Assembly (NCBI GenBank): GCA_950295325.1
Contig: OX485808.1
Location: 14,200,501-14,264,500, forward strand
Direction: 5' to 3'
DNA length: 64,000 nucleotides
DNA from: Polytrichum commune
Lineage: Eukaryota > Streptophyta > Polytrichopsida > Polytrichales > Polytrichaceae
Shown here: positions 44,661-58,395 of the stretch, one piece after another
Layout of the letters: every line of letters starts with the position of its first letter
Numbering within the stretch: the first letter of the stretch is position 1
Notes under the pieces: model-generated
Seen by the model: the letters and a program-made list of their open reading frames with translations, nothing else
The model's database searches: none
What the model was told of the DNA's origin: nothing
Made by a program: the position numbers and the translations under genes

Positions 44661-45812
44661 AGTAGATGAAAGCACGAGTTTAGTCCAAACCCTAAGTTTA
44701 CGAGAATTAACACAAAAGTCACCCAAGTTTTCTTAATGCACATAGAGTGGTGTCGGGCTATTAAAAACCAACTTTCTTGCTTGTCTTATCAGGATGGGTG
44801 GGCCAAGCTAGCCTTGCATAGGCTGATCCAAAATTTACGATAGTTGGTCCCATGCGCAAACCCTAATTCTTTCATAGTTTATAAGGAGCAAAGAGGAGGT
44901 CCCAAAAATTTCACCCAACTTTCAAAATAAACTCCAACACACAATGAGCTAATGAACTCTTGATAGAAAGCTTTCTCAACAAAGGATCAAATCCACTCTT
45001 TGAGGGACTTTACAAACAACTTTATGGATAACTCTAATAGATGGGTATTTGCATGTTCTAGAGCATAACAAAATGGTTGTGGTAAAAGTGAATTTGAGAT
45101 GGAATCTCTCGTTCCTTACCAAATTTTTAGTGTTGGGTGTGTACCCATACTAAGTGGACATGTCCGTGTAAATCCTTGAACCGACCATGACCACAACAAG
45201 TTCTAAACCACTTTTTTTCTCACCGCCCTTAGTTGCGTGTGTAAAAACGGCACTTAGTCTCAACGTATAAGTTAGTTACAACCCCTATTTTTGTTTGTAA
45301 TGTTCGTGCCTCGTACATTGCAAGAGTTATTGTGTAAACACGTTGGTGGATGGAGTTAATTTCCAAAAGAACCCGAGCTCGCCAACTCCACTTTCACTTG
45401 GATCCAACATTTGTTTTAAGTTAGAGTTGACAACAACCCTTATTCGGTTACTTTTCTTATTGGCACACCTATATTTCTGTGATACACGGTCTGGTGTGGC
45501 TCCAAAAACCAAAAAAAACATTCATGTTTGAAAGAGATCGGACTTTGTGCTCAAAATATGATAACCATTTTAGGTTCAATAGTCAACATAACTGGGGGGG
45601 CTCATATGACCAGTGAATGAGCACGAAAATCTTCAACTTGATAATGAATAAGATATTCATTTGAGCTTCAAGAATCATTAGGGAAGTGGGTACGACCTCA
45701 ATTTGAAATTGGTATCCATCTTGTATACATCGTGTGTTTCATATCCTAGGAAAAGTGGATGAGTAAGAAAAAGCAACCATTTAAGACACATCTACCTTAC
45801 TTTGAGTCTTTA
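44661..45812. other. Intergenic sequence, no gene seen
   Basis: Short frames only. 45520-45760 is the counterpart of the 718-1000 dispersed repeat. Confidence 0.4.
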
Positions 45813-46189
45813 GGGGGTGCACTTTACGTTGCAATATTAATGCACGTGAGTGCACAAAAGGGGTGAATGGATTGACCTTGTCTCATACATCACATATAGA
45901 AGAATTATCGTTGACGGTCAAGTTTCTATGTATATTTTAGGTTATTGTGTGATGTTTCTAGTATTTAAAATAACAAAAGGCTCATCCTCTACATGGAAGA
46001 ATTCAAAATTAGGATTCTAGCCATGAGCGGGTCATGCTTTTGTGACCGGTGCATATAGTATAGGCTACGTGTAATCTCTACATTTTGATGTATAATATTT
46101 AATTTCTTGCAATAATTTTGTACATAGGGGTGTTAAGTTGAAGATGACACACATCCATTATTTTTTATCCTAATCAAGAGTGCACCCCT
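45813..46189. mobile_element. About 377-bp TIR element, GGGGGTGCAC family, short form
   Basis: The left end GGGGGTGCACTTT and inverted right end GAGGGGTGCACTCTT match the ends of 36097-36880, as do subterminal GTGAGTGCACA and a TTTTGTACATAGGGG-like block. It lacks the central 400 bp of the longer copy. The next element starts only 43 bp downstream. Confidence 0.6.
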
Positions 46190-46231
46190 CGAGTTTGAAT
46201 CCAACACAAGTTTTGCGGGTGTAGATGCTTA

Positions 46232-46720
46232 GAATCACTTCACACACGAGCCAAGAGCCGTGACCATGAAATTGTGAGAGCCCAAAAGAAAATGTCCAAA
46301 GGCCGTCCCAACACACCTCCAAAGTCATGTAGTGTGGTCACGGACCCTCAAGTGCAGTGTGAAGTCATATGTGATCAAGCCTTGTTTCAATGAATTTCTA
46401 TTCATGCGGGTCCTCACACATGATAATCTAGAATAAACCAATGATTGTAAGGGTTCAAAGTGCATGGTCTCCCGCTTTTGTGTTAGGCCTACCTCCGAGA
46501 AGTTGTTTTTGAAAATAATCCAAGTAACCATGAAACATGATCCATTCGATGCCATGTAGGAATCCATGCATGTAGACTTTACATCCATCTTGCATTCACA
46601 TACTCCGTTGGTCCCTCAAGCGTAGTGTGAAGCGAACTTGGAGCGGCTCCGCCTTTTCCACCAATGAAGTGCTTGAAGTGTGCTGGTCACGGGCTCCCAG
46701 TCTCGTGTGTGAAGTGGCCC
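46232..46720 (+). mobile_element. 489-bp MITE, GGGCCACTTCACAC family, copy 3
   Basis: The ends GAATCACTTCACACACGAG and inverted GGGCCACTTCACACACGAG are flanked by TTA on both sides (46229-46231 and 46721-46723). This supports a 3-bp TTA target and a PIF/Harbinger-like assignment. The body is collinear with 31335-31848. Non-coding. Confidence 0.8.
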
Positions 46721-46723
46721 TTA

Positions 46724-47400
46724 AGCATAAACTTATCATTATTTTAAATTGTATTGAACTTAGGAGGATTCCGACTACATTATTTGTTTAAGTTTGATTT
46801 ACATCACTAGTGGAACCACCAATCCCTAGTTGTGATCCCCTATTTCATCCATAGCCCTTACACATTTGTATATTTCTAGGCCCACCCTCTTTTTGTGTTA
46901 AGCTTTTCCCTTTTCTTGGTATTATGATTTTTGTGCTTGAAACAACGTGTGAACTACCCCAAATGTCGGCATCTTCTTGGCTTCAATGCATGGACCTCAC
47001 GTACCTTAACTAATGTTTGGAAAATGTTCTATACACAAATATGCACCAAAAGATGTAGCTTGATTGTAACATTCGATTGTGAATGACATGACCATTTATT
47101 TTCATTCATCTTTTAAAATAGGTGGTACAAGAATTTGCTCGCAATTTGAAACCCTTTGTTTTAGTGAGATGTAAAGCCTAACATCATCAAAAATAACTTA
47201 TTTGCAAGTTGCACAAGTTCAAATCAAAGAACACGGACACGAGTTCTCATGGATCTACACTTGTTCAACGTTGAATGAAGTTGAGATGTCTTCATATTGA
47301 AAAAGGCAAGATAAAGAAGAAGAAGATTGTGCGGAATTATCGCGATTAGACAACTTGGTAGAAATTAATGGGTTTCAAAAAGATTGAAAAAGGATCTCAC
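46724..47400. other. Intergenic sequence, no gene seen
   Basis: AT-rich sequence with no recognised gene or element. Confidence 0.35.
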
Positions 47401-47468
47401 CCGTAAGTATACTTGGTTGAGATTATCAACTTTGTGCCATTGAAGTCAAATATCACGCATTTGTATTT

Positions 47469-47489
47469 TATATATATATATATATATAT
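47469..47489 (+). repeat. (TA)10 microsatellite
   Basis: An uninterrupted TA run. Confidence 0.9.
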
Positions 47490-48144
47490 CACTTGCTTCC
47501 ATGTCAACGGGGAAACCATGTCTTGGGAATACTATCGGTTTTGTGGGACACCGGCTTTGGCCCACACCCCATTCAAAGTGTGGATTTTTACACCTAAGTT
47601 TGCAAACCCAAAAAGACCCACTACGAGGCACACATGTATGGTGCTTATGCATGGGTTAACACACTATTGCAAAACCCTCGCATGAAAGGAAAGGTCAATT
47701 GAGTCATGCGGCGGCATGGATTGTTTTTGTGAATATTACAAGAAGCAATGCGGATGATCGCAAATGGAAGCCGTTCTTTTAACTTAATCAAATCGACAAG
47801 GAAGTGGCGTAAGAAAAGGTCAACGATCACACACAAAAAAGAAACAAACGCAAATCACGTTCATGTGCTAACAATGTGGGGTTTCTTGAAATTTCAAGGT
47901 GCAAACCTCCACACTTTTTGAGTAGGGTACATGGGTCTCTCGTGCCGTTGCTCTTCTCATACATGTATATTTGAATGGTGTATGGCACAACTTGTAGTCA
48001 AGAAATGACACCAAAATGACACGTGTGAGAATGAGATTGGATTATCGGCTTGGAACTTATCAACTATGGAAACTATCGGCTCTCATAGTTGATTCAAATG
48101 GGAGGGTATATGTGGTTCATAGCATTGCTCAAATCATAAGAGTT

Positions 48145-48175
<31 letters not shown>
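48145..48175 (+). repeat. (TTG)10 microsatellite
   Basis: An uninterrupted TTG run of ten units. A Stowaway-like CTCCCTC start follows at about 48199 without a visible partner. Confidence 0.9.
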
Positions 48176-48176
<1 letters not shown>

Positions 48177-51100
48177 AATGAGCTTCTAGTAAAGCCTACT
48201 CCCTCTCTTTCATCTATTTACATTGCCCATTTCAATGTAAGCTAAAATTTAAATCCAAATTTGCATCATGCACTTTTGACATGAAATTGTTCCCTACTAA
48301 ATGGGAACATGCTCTCCCCAACTTCTCGACTTGCGATTACCAAGCACAAGAGAGCATTGTAGATGATGTCATTCTAGTTCATCTCTTCTTCTTTTTTAGG
48401 CACAAATTGAAAATTCAATTGCAGAGAGAACCCAAAATACAACCAACCCGGTCGAAATAGTGTTGCTTGAGTAGAAATCAAGAAATAATGCTCATCTGAG
48501 GTCTATCCTTCCAAGTAATGACTAAAAGTTGCTACGGATCACAATAAGACTTTAACCCTCCAAGTCCAATCGAATTTGTTAAGACATTCTAGTTCATCTT
48601 TACTGGTGCCAGAACGTAGTTTCCACACACGATTCAACAGGGTTTCGACCCATATATACGATTGACGTCGCAAAACTTTTGGAAATACTTTTCATTTTTT
48701 ATTTACTTTTAGTCGGATTAGTGTGCCATTTACGGAATCCTTGAGACGACCCAACAACCGTATATGCACGTGGAGTCGGGAGTGCTTACAATAGGGCCAC
48801 ATAACCTAAATTTGGCACGCTCACTATAATTGGACATAACGTGCAAAGAGTGTTACTCGTATTTTTGGGTTTAAATCTCGGCATGAACTTAGGCATGGAG
48901 ATTTGTTGACGCTTTCAAGATCAACAACTCGAGCATGAAAAATTTGACGGAGAGTTGCTCAATATGGGACTCAAATATAGTAGTAGTAGCTCATGTGATA
49001 CTAGTGGTGCCGCTAGCTAGCTATACACATGGAACACTCGCAATAGGAACAATGTATTGGGAATGTGGGAAATCTACTACTACGAGAGGCTTGGGCTTTG
49101 GGAAAAAGGGAATCGAACCAAATTCCAAAAGCCTAGAAGACCGTTGAATGCCACTTTCACGAAAATACTGTGTCGCCTACACTATTTGACCGGAAAGGCC
49201 CAAATAGTGAGGCATGGATTGTTTACAAATACACATGGAATTGCATACGCAAACCAACCATTTTCACATGCCGACAAAATGTGAGGCTTTCGCTCAAACT
49301 TCTCCAAGCTTCATACCTAACATAAAAAAAAATCTTATAAAATGGGTGTGAAGGATTTTTATTGTTTTTTTGAAAACTCATCATAATCACATGTCTCGTT
49401 ATTTTAATTAAGATCTTGATAGAATTGGTTTGATAACTCTTTGAGTTATGAACAATTCATGAGAAATAATAGACCATCACTCTTGGAATTTCATGACCAC
49501 GTCGTTGGAGGTGGTAGATGATTTCAATGACTAAGTGCTAGAGACATTCCTAAAGACTTTGTTTCCAAGATGTTTGTTCCTCTAGCAAGATCTAGTCATT
49601 TTGAACTTACATGTCTCGTTTTGGCGTTGAAGATGTCATCTTTTAGAGGCTCGAGCGTAACTTTTCCACATGGTAACATGCATTGTTCGTTTGTTGTAGA
49701 CAAAAAGTTGCAAGTGTGAGGTGAGAAACCTTGTGAAACAATCTTTTTAGGTGTGGATTTAAGGATCGCATCCACGTCACATCGGTATGGTGGATGTCCT
49801 CAAGTAACTTTGTGAACTACCATAAAGTTCCCCGCCGAGAGGTGAATTTTAATAAAATGAAGATGACACTAGTTTGCATGGATATTCAATAAATATGTGT
49901 TCATCTTATGAAGACTTATAGCACATTTTGAAATGCATAACAACATATGATCATATGTATAGAGTGCAAGCATCATTTGTTAATGAAACTGAAGACCTGT
50001 CGTTTTATTCACCAAAGATGATGTTGTGTTACTAACTTATAATCCATACATAATCATATTGACAATACACATAAAAATTTTTGAAACAAAAATGATGTAA
50101 TTTGCATTTTTAAATGAATTATTTAAGATTAATGCTATGATTTGATGTTTAGGTAATTTCATTTTCTTATTATATTTCATTGCTTGAGTAAATAGAAAAA
50201 AAAATCTCATGTTCAACTATTTTGGAAATAAACACCATTTGACGATTGAAAGTCAATAATTCTACAGATAAATTGCTTTCAGTGAAAAAAAATTGGAGGA
50301 AAATATGTTCACAATTGGGAGGTTGGCCATGAGCTCAATGGTGAACCCAAGAAAAAGGGTAAACCTTCACTTCAAAACATCGTCATAAACTTTACCTTGC
50401 ATACTTCCCCCAAAAAAATACTCTTATATAAAAAAGGACCTTCATCTGTGTGCTTAGGGTAGTAACCATGCGCCCAAGTTGTTAAAGGTTTAAAGATGCA
50501 CTTGCCCCCCCCCCCATGTGTGTACTTTCTTATAGTTATTCAATATGCACATAAACTTAATGAATTTGTGATTATTTTAACATTCCACCAGTTTAGCAAA
50601 AAAACATTGTCATTTATGAACTTAGTATCCACAAATACACAATAGTTTGCACATGCATAAATTTAGAAGAATATTTTCATAAAATTAGGATCATATGCAT
50701 AAGATCTCATGCTAAGTGAAATAAACCCAAGGCCCTAACCCAAATAACATGGGAAACTCATAGTAGTTATGACAATCTTAATATTTGCATCAAAAACGTC
50801 ATTTGGTTATAAGATGTCAAACAAACAACCTTAAAATAAATAAATAAGGCTCGGGTGCCAATGATAACAATAAAATTTAAAGGAACCGCTACACACATGA
50901 TAAGGGTTGGAATGGATGGGGAATCAACACTCAAGTATCGAGACTTGATGGAGAATCCCGTGTGAGGTAAAACTCAGAGAAATTTGCTCATGTAATGGTG
51001 GCCCTAATATACACATGTGAAACTTGCACTAGCAACCATGTTTTGGGAATGTCAAAAAACTAGGAGACTTGGGCTTATGAAAATGGAGATTCGAGTCGTA

Positions 51101-51400
51101 TTCCAAGATCCTAACAACTTGAGAGCACAAGCCATGCATAGCCAAAATAAACTAAAAAACTAACAATATGGTATATATGGTATATAGTGTGTGGCCTACA
51201 CTATTTCAAACACCTTCCACTATTTGAATGAGAAGCCAATACTTCGAGGCCCACATTGCCTTAAACAAGTGCACGTGGATTGCAAATGCCAATCGTTTTC
51301 ACATGCCAACAACGTGAGACTTCTCAAACTTCTCCAAGTTTAACACCTAAACCAAAACATTCGTGCGTGAAAAATATATGAAATGGGCATGCAACTATGC

Positions 51401-54400
51401 TATATAATTCACTTCCTAGTTCGGCATAGAATACTTCTTAATCCTCCAGAAATTGTCATGCATAACATAACTCAACTCCTTGATTGTGTTCTGTGGCATA
51501 AGGTATTCAACGAGCATGATTCTTCTTTAATTACATAATTCTCCATTTATGCAGAACACTCATGATTTGTATTATGAAGTTATCGACAAGCAACTATAAA
51601 TTCACAGTATTTAAACTATAGCCTCGTTTTCTTTGGAAGGAGACCATTGTCTACATGCTTAGTAATGTTATGTGTAGGAACCCATATAAAATTACTACTT
51701 GTGCGCTCCAAGTGTTGACGTGCTAATCCATAAAGCAAGGCATTATAAAGCCCTAAAGGCATAAGCAAAATTACCCCAAAATCTTTTAAAATAATTTAGT
51801 CCAATTCAAAAACTTGTAAAGAAAATCAACACCTCTTATGGTAGATGGTACACATGGAAGCTTTATTGAGTAAGGATTGTTCGCACAAATTTCCAGCCAT
51901 CTACGTGTCCAAAGTCAAAAGATTATAACGCAAACTCATATGTTGATATTATCGGGCAACAATGATTGGCCTCGGGGTTTAGAGGTTTAACCATATATAC
52001 AATGGACAACTTGGGTGGACGTGGTGGTGGGGTTGTCACCCATTGTTCCCCACCATTTGTGAAAGGTGAAGGGATGGCATTAAAGTGATGTGTCCATGGT
52101 TTGTTGATAAGCACATGTGCAACAGGTGAACAGGTGGGGGGTCACCTTGAATAGGGGAGGGAACCACATGTGCAATGGGCTGAAACTACATGGGTCCAAG
52201 CTAGTAATATACATGCACGCAAAGTTGGGCATGTTTTTGCTTAAATTATAATTTCATAGGCCTTGGGTGACTTGGTCATCTAGGTTGGAATATCCACAAG
52301 TTTGTGCCCATGAACCTGCAAATTATTTTGTACTATCGTAACACTATGCACTATTTGAAGACGTTCAAATCTTGGACGTGATGAATATGTGCATTGATAG
52401 TGGGTGGATTGTGTTGTACTATCATACATGCACTTACTAGATGTTGGGTATTGTTTGACACATGTATTGTGCATCTTTGATGGATGTAAACCACTTGAAA
52501 AAATACATATTTGTGTCTCAATATTCAGGCAAGCTTCAAAGAATGTCAATTTTTAGTTTTTCGATCACTATTTATTTACATGCATGATATTTGTAGCTCC
52601 ACGCTACATTGGTGCACACATACCAAGGAGGAAGGTGAAAACATTGATTTCTTTGTAGAGCCATGTTATTTATATTTTCAGGATAATTAACACCTACATT
52701 GGAATCAAAGGCCCCAAATCAATTTAGTTAAAAATAAATCAGAATTAATGAACAACAAACTTGTAAGGTGCATGTTTTTATTGCACCTCCGATGGTAGGT
52801 GTTGGGAAATGAAACTCTTGAACATGGCAAAGCAAAAGAGCTCACGTTCACATCCAGAAAACCGTTAATGGTTTTTTTTTTTTCTTTCTTTGATATTTTA
52901 TTTTCCCATACTTTTAAAAAAACACATAATTAAGATGCTATGGAAAGAAATTGTCAATGAATATTCACTAGACAACAAGTAAAAATATGTTTTCAAAGAG
53001 GAGACCTTAGCTTGTTCCCATATCATGGTATATCAAAGTTAGAGAGTGGTATATATTCCTCAATTATATCCCAAATAATTGGAATTAAAATTCAATTGAA
53101 AAAACAACACCACTCTTGGCAATCAATAAAAACCCACATGGGCTATGGATTCAAGCATCTATGCTCAAAGTCCATGCCCATGCAAAAGATCAAGAGCGGA
53201 ATATTTCCACATGGCTATGGATAGATGCTTTTGGCACGGCATGGTGGACTTAAGTTTTGTACAATTTTCATCGGCATTTGGAGCAAGCACCTACTAAGCT
53301 TATACTACTACTTGATTCTTTCAAATTAGTGATTTGGAACGTCTAGTGATTGATTTCAAGTTGACCTAAATATGATCCAAGGTGGAATTGCACAAACAAA
53401 TTGTATATTCTATCGCTCGAGGTTGACCCATTCTTGTCCACCAACTCCACTAACTTACACATGTGTAGTTTCCATGTCATTTTGATCCTACACAACCTAC
53501 ACTTTGCGCATATTTAGTTTACCTAATTAAGCTACGAATGGAGAGTAGTTACCACATTAATTCACAAAGTTAAGACACTAGTAACTAGTGTAGTGTGCAT
53601 GACTAGTTTAACGTGGGCTTAAACATGCAAACACACACCTAACCACATAAATTTAATCTAAACCATACTATTTGAGTCAAGTGGCGACATCAAGGCATAT
53701 AAGCCGTCTTCGTAATTCTTTTTTAAAATGATTCATTTTGAACATGTGCAATGAGTGGTGATATCATAATGATGTCGGAAGCCTATGCAATGACACGTGT
53801 AGACCACAATTGTTTTGTTAAGCCACCTTATTTCACAAAAGTATTTTAGTAAAGTGGACCGCTTTACCATAATTTTTAGGCACATTGTTTAAGTACATGC
53901 ATTGAATAGAAGTCAAGCGTGATGTGGTTGCCTAAAGATCAATCATTTGAAGCTTTGGATGACATGCACATGCTTGTTAAACTGAACACAAGCCAAGTAC
54001 CATAATCAATGTTACACGAACATGTGAATTGGACTACGTTCTAAGAAAACCTAGACTTGTGCACGAAGTTTAGGAAATAATATTTATACATGTACTTTTA
54101 TCAACATGCCCTATGATACACGATGGAAAAAAGAGTAAAACTAGCATTGCATGTGAAGTACGTCTCTTGTTGGAATCAATCTTTGGGGGTTTAAATGTAC
54201 AATGTATTATTAATAGAAGTACACATCTATAGTGGTTTTTGACCATTTTGCTTCTCAAAGTATGTATAATTGAGCTTCCCATGATATGATTCTAGTTTGC
54301 TTCCTTTGAAAGCTTTGTTATGCATTGTGCTCGTATTGACAACGCAAACGACATTGTCAATTGTGCATTCTTACATTTGAGTAAACATTTTGTCCAAATT

Positions 54401-57306
54401 TGCTTCAATATTAAGTTTTGGTCGATGAACAGGGAGAACCAACCACTAGTTCCAGATGAACTGATTGAAGTTCAAATTCTCAAGAAAATTACCAATCCTT
54501 TAAAAAGAATCTATGGAATGTACCTAAAATTAATTAAAAAAAATGGAACAATCATAACATGTAACCGGATGGACTTAGGAACACTACCATTTTGACACGT
54601 TATGCCCAAAAATCTCCATGGACATCGGTTTTGGTATTCTCAATTAGCTTGTAATAGATGCAGTCCAAATTCCATATCTACCTACCTTTCAAAGTGTGAC
54701 CTAAAAAAATTCCCATTTCCAACCAATTTCCATGGCATTATTGCAACTTACACCTAAAAATTTCGTCGATGACCGGAAATAAATTTTTGGCGAATTATGT
54801 TTCGCCATTTGGCCCCATTTTTTCTAGTGCCCGATGCAGGAATGAAGGGCCTCCCTTTCCTCATATAGTAGGTAGGCCGTGAGGCTCATATTTGCGTCAG
54901 CATTTTCTTTTTCTTTTTTCTTTTTTCTTTTTCTTTTTTAAGACCGTAAGGCCATTGATTAGTTAGGGCCATTGTGGGACTCTCAAAATTAAGAACAAAC
55001 AAAGATGCCTTTCCAACAAGCCGCTCTTGGCCACACGCAGATATTATAGAGAGAGAAAGAGAGATAGAGAGAGAGAGTAATGAGGCTTCAATAATTAATA
55101 AGGAGGACTCATTCTCACGAGGAGACCAAGGACTCGAAGGCTTGTCTTTTCTCAATTATGCATAGTATTTGTAGACTTTGGTTTACGTTGGTAGTTTGGT
55201 TAATTTATGGTTAATTGGACCGAATCTAAGTTGATTGTGCATGGTTAAACCTATCATTAACATTTACATGTCGTAAAAGACCTAATACCCTATTGCCCTT
55301 TCCCACCCGACTTTACCAAATAACCAAAGTTTTTTCTTAAAAGTGGGTAAAGCTCTATGGGTAACAGCGGCGGCATCCGGCTATTCCATTGCACCTACAA
55401 GAACTTGCTATGAAGAATTTTGATTAGGTTTTAGTTAAGCAACTTTCACACATGGTCATTGTTTTATCTACTGAGCAATGAATGTTGAATAGTTTATGTC
55501 TCATCCTCAAATGCCTTACCACTCGTCTATCTTACCATCAATTTTTGTTAATGAAGCTCCTTGTATCCTCCTAGACGAGGCTAAAAGCAACCAATCACAA
55601 GTTCCGGAGGCGACACTTTTAATGATCCTACATTCTTGCCTCATCTCTAGGTACTGATGGGGGAGTCAATGCTTGAGGCTTCAAACCTTCGCTTTAGAAA
55701 CCATGCCGTGTCATTTGCCAACTAGACTCGGGACTAGATAGTGTTGTTGATGTGAAGGCCGTGTTCTTAGAACGAAGTTTTAGGCTAAGTTAAAGTCAAA
55801 TGGGAAGGGGGCATAAGTCATACATGATTTGAGATGGGGTTTGGTTTCATAACACCTATAGAGGGGGGGGGGATAGTTAAAACTTGTCCATTATTGGTTG
55901 GTTGCTTGTTCATCTCATATTAAGTTCAATAGACGAATTCAAGGTATGTGATTCTAATTCATGAATTATTTGTCTAAATATAAAAATTATGCTCTTGGTC
56001 TCTACAATAGAGTTTTCACTCTTCCCCTCCCCCAGTTCACCCTCCCCCTTGATAGGTATTGTGAACATTCATTCCTCAAAACGAAGGATGGTAGAGTTGT
56101 TAACTTATCCATGCAATAGAGTTATCCAAAAATTCCTTCAAAGAAGCATCAAACAAGGAGTTTGGTGCCCCTTTGACCTTGGACTTATTTATTTATTTAT
56201 TGAGAGCACATTGGAGTATCATTTGTCGGAGATTAGTTTTGCAAATTGGGTGAAACTCCCCTTGGACCTATATAATATACATACTAAATTTAGCACACTC
56301 ATTTAAGTTTCATTTTAGAATGGCAAAGACCCCTTCAAATTGGCAAGTCACAAAAGTTATAACATCAATGCTAATGAGGATTTTGTAATTTTTTTACTTC
56401 TAAGTTAATTACACGCTTTATTGACACTTCCACTTCTGGAATGTACTCCCAGTCAATTGCTTCTTTACTAAGTGGAGTACACACATTTACATTGGATTTT
56501 AGACCTTGAAAGTGAAGTGCACTCAATATGGGATTTGCGGACAAGTGGCCTTCAAAATGCAAAGGCAATGGTTTTTCCGAAGTTGAACGGGGCAAACAAA
56601 AGTTCTTGGTCGGGTCCATAAAATCTCGATTTCTTTTTGGAGGCTGCCCATGCATGTATCTACCTCCCAAAAAAAATTCGTAGGGGGAGGTTTAACGTCC
56701 CTCCTTTGAAATAACTTCAAAAGTTTGCGTTTTAAACATGCCCCGATTATCCCTAAATACGTTTAGCTAGCAAAATAATTTTCACATATTGACAACAAAA
56801 GGTCAACATCGCCCTCTTTGAACAATGTTACAACGTGGAAATCCTCAAACATATAAAGGTACTGAACCCACGAGGCCCTAAGGACGCCAATGCAATTTGA
56901 TACAATATGACTTATTTCAAGATGGTCAAACTATGGCCATGAACACTTCCAAAGAGTGTTGCACCACCGACACTCGGACGTACTTACCCTCCTTTTATGT
57001 AAACCACCGAGTTTATGCCGGTTGGATGTTGAAATAAAAATTGTATAGTTTAAGTGATTTAGGGTTTTGCAAGCACATGTTGTACCAACCACTACTCCTA
57101 AGTTTGTGGGATTGTGAGTCACGCGTGGAGAAATTATTCACCGCCCCTTAGGGGTTAAGTAACATGCATATAGATATATCGGTTTCAAGTACGGTTTCAA
57201 GGGAAGTCATAAAGTTGACCTTATTTCACTATTAGTTTTTTTGACCTCGCAAGAGGTTGGGCCTCCTTTGGACATGCCTCTAATTGCTCTCATGGGTTAC
57301 CTCATG
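51401..57306. other. Long AT-rich intergenic stretch, no host gene seen
   Basis: The only features I can support are a fragment at 54430-54640 homologous to the LINE leader at 37960-38220, a C/T-rich run (54903-54940), a GA-rich run (55048-55079) and a G10 run (55863-55872). Open frames are short and unrecognised. Confidence 0.4.
54430..54640 (+). mobile_element. Fragment homologous to the LINE leader at 37960-38220
   Basis: Shared blocks in order are ACCAACCACTAGTT/ACCGGCGGTTAGTT, TGAACTGATTGA/TGAATCGGTTGA, GAAAATTACC/GAGAATTACC, CATGTAACCGG and TGCCCAAA. It has lost any ORF. It could be the same L1 family or another repeat sharing this leader. Confidence 0.45.
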
Positions 57307-57308
57307 CA

Positions 57309-57702
57309 AGGGCTAGTTCACATGGGGTTCCAAATCCCAAGTCCCAAATCCCAAGTCCCAAATCCCAAATCCCAAATCCCAAATCCCAAGTCCCAAGTCC
57401 AAGTCCCAAGTCCTACTCATGTTGGCAGATCCGAACATGGAGGCAAAGTCCAAGGAACCCATTACAATATGATTACTAGGAAGTGTGTTACCACCACGTG
57501 AATATAATAATTAGCATTAATGTTGGATATTAATTATTTTATGGAAAATGTTAGTGGGATTTGTGTTGAGAGTTGGGTATAGTTTTTTTGCTTGACCCAA
57601 TTGTCAACACAAGTCCCCAGCCTCACCTCCAAACAGTGATGCCATGTAGACATCCATGTCGTACTTGGGACTTAGGACTTGGGACCCATGTGAATTGGCC
57701 TT
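57309..57702. mobile_element. About 394-bp TIR element with a heptamer minisatellite
   Basis: The left end GGGCTAGTTCACATGGGGTTCC and the inverted right end GGCCAATTCACATGGGTCCC form imperfect inverted repeats. The right flank is TTA. Within the left arm the 7-bp unit CCCAA[AG]T is repeated about 12 times (57332-57411); the right arm has two to three inverted units. Confidence 0.55.
57332..57411 (+). repeat. CCCAA[AG]T heptamer minisatellite
   Basis: Tandem 7-bp units alternate CCCAAAT and CCCAAGT. The plant telomere unit is CCCTAAA, so this is not telomeric sequence. It appears to be an expansion of the element's subterminal CCAAATCCCAAGT sequence. Confidence 0.85.
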
Positions 57703-57884
57703 AAGTACTGTTGATCTTAATCTTAGGAGTCCAGGACTCCTGAGATTGCACTTTTCACCAAATAATACATTGTATGTAGTGGTAAAAATAAATTATTTGC
57801 ATGAATCTTGTCCAACCAATAATTCAATGTACACACAAAGCTTATGAGTAAAAGTTGATCACGTAATTAGGGAAATCGGGGTCG

Positions 57885-58395
57885 TTAACACGGTGCTTCT
57901 TGAACGATCCCATGGAAAACTTGAAGAACTTGGCAATCTACAAGGGGGTTCATGCAATTTTGGTATTATGTGATTTCAATATGATTAATGTAAGTCAAAA
58001 TTGTTTGGTAGTTTTATAAGCTCCCAAAGCATATATTGACTCTCTCAATTAATGAATTGTATTTTTGTTCCTTATAGTAGGTTTCATGTCACGGGTACGA
58101 CTTACATTCATACAAGGCAAATTGATCACATAACGTATAAGCTTCAAGTGCTTATAATTTCAGAAACTGTGATTTTTAACTTCCTCAAATAATCTCACAA
58201 AAAACTTTCAAGAACTTAGAAGATCTACAAAGGAGGTTAATGCAATTTACTTCCCACAAGTTTTGACATCGTGTGATTTCGGAACGATCCATATAAGTCA
58301 AGGTTGTTTGGAGGTCATATAAGCCCCAAAGCATGTACACAGTGCCTCTCAACTAACAAGTTGTGTCTTGGTACTTAGAATAGTATCATAAATAT
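57885..58395 (+). repeat. Two tandem units of about 305 bp
   Basis: Units at about 57885-58090 and 58190-58395 share CTTGAAGAACTT/TTCAAGAACTT, ATCTACAA[GA]G[GA]GGTT, GTGATTTC, TAAGTCAA[AG][AG]TTGTTTGG, CC[CA]AAAGCAT and a TTG[TG][TA].CTTA[TG]A end. They are diverged. No gene is recognised within. Confidence 0.5.

Larger units (their letters stand above)
47401..51400. repeat. Three diverged copies of a roughly 500-bp dispersed repeat
   Basis: 48900-49370 and 50900-51390 share CACATG[GT][AG]A[CA][AC]CT(T/C)GCA, TTGGGAATGT, GGCTTGGGCTT/GACTTGGGCTT, CTACACTATTT, TTTTCACATGCC[GA]ACAA and CTCAAACTTCTCCAAG in order. 47480-47900 is a weaker relative (CATGT..TGGGAATACTA, GGCATGGATTGTTT, TGTGCTAACAATGTGGGGT). 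Orientation is the same. The 2.0-kb spacing of the two better copies could reflect LTRs of a decayed element or tandem duplication. Confidence 0.45.

Noticed and set aside
57332-57411. Heptamer array as a telomeric repeat
   Set aside because: The unit is CCCAA[AG]T, not CCCTAAA, and it lies inside the arm of a TIR element.
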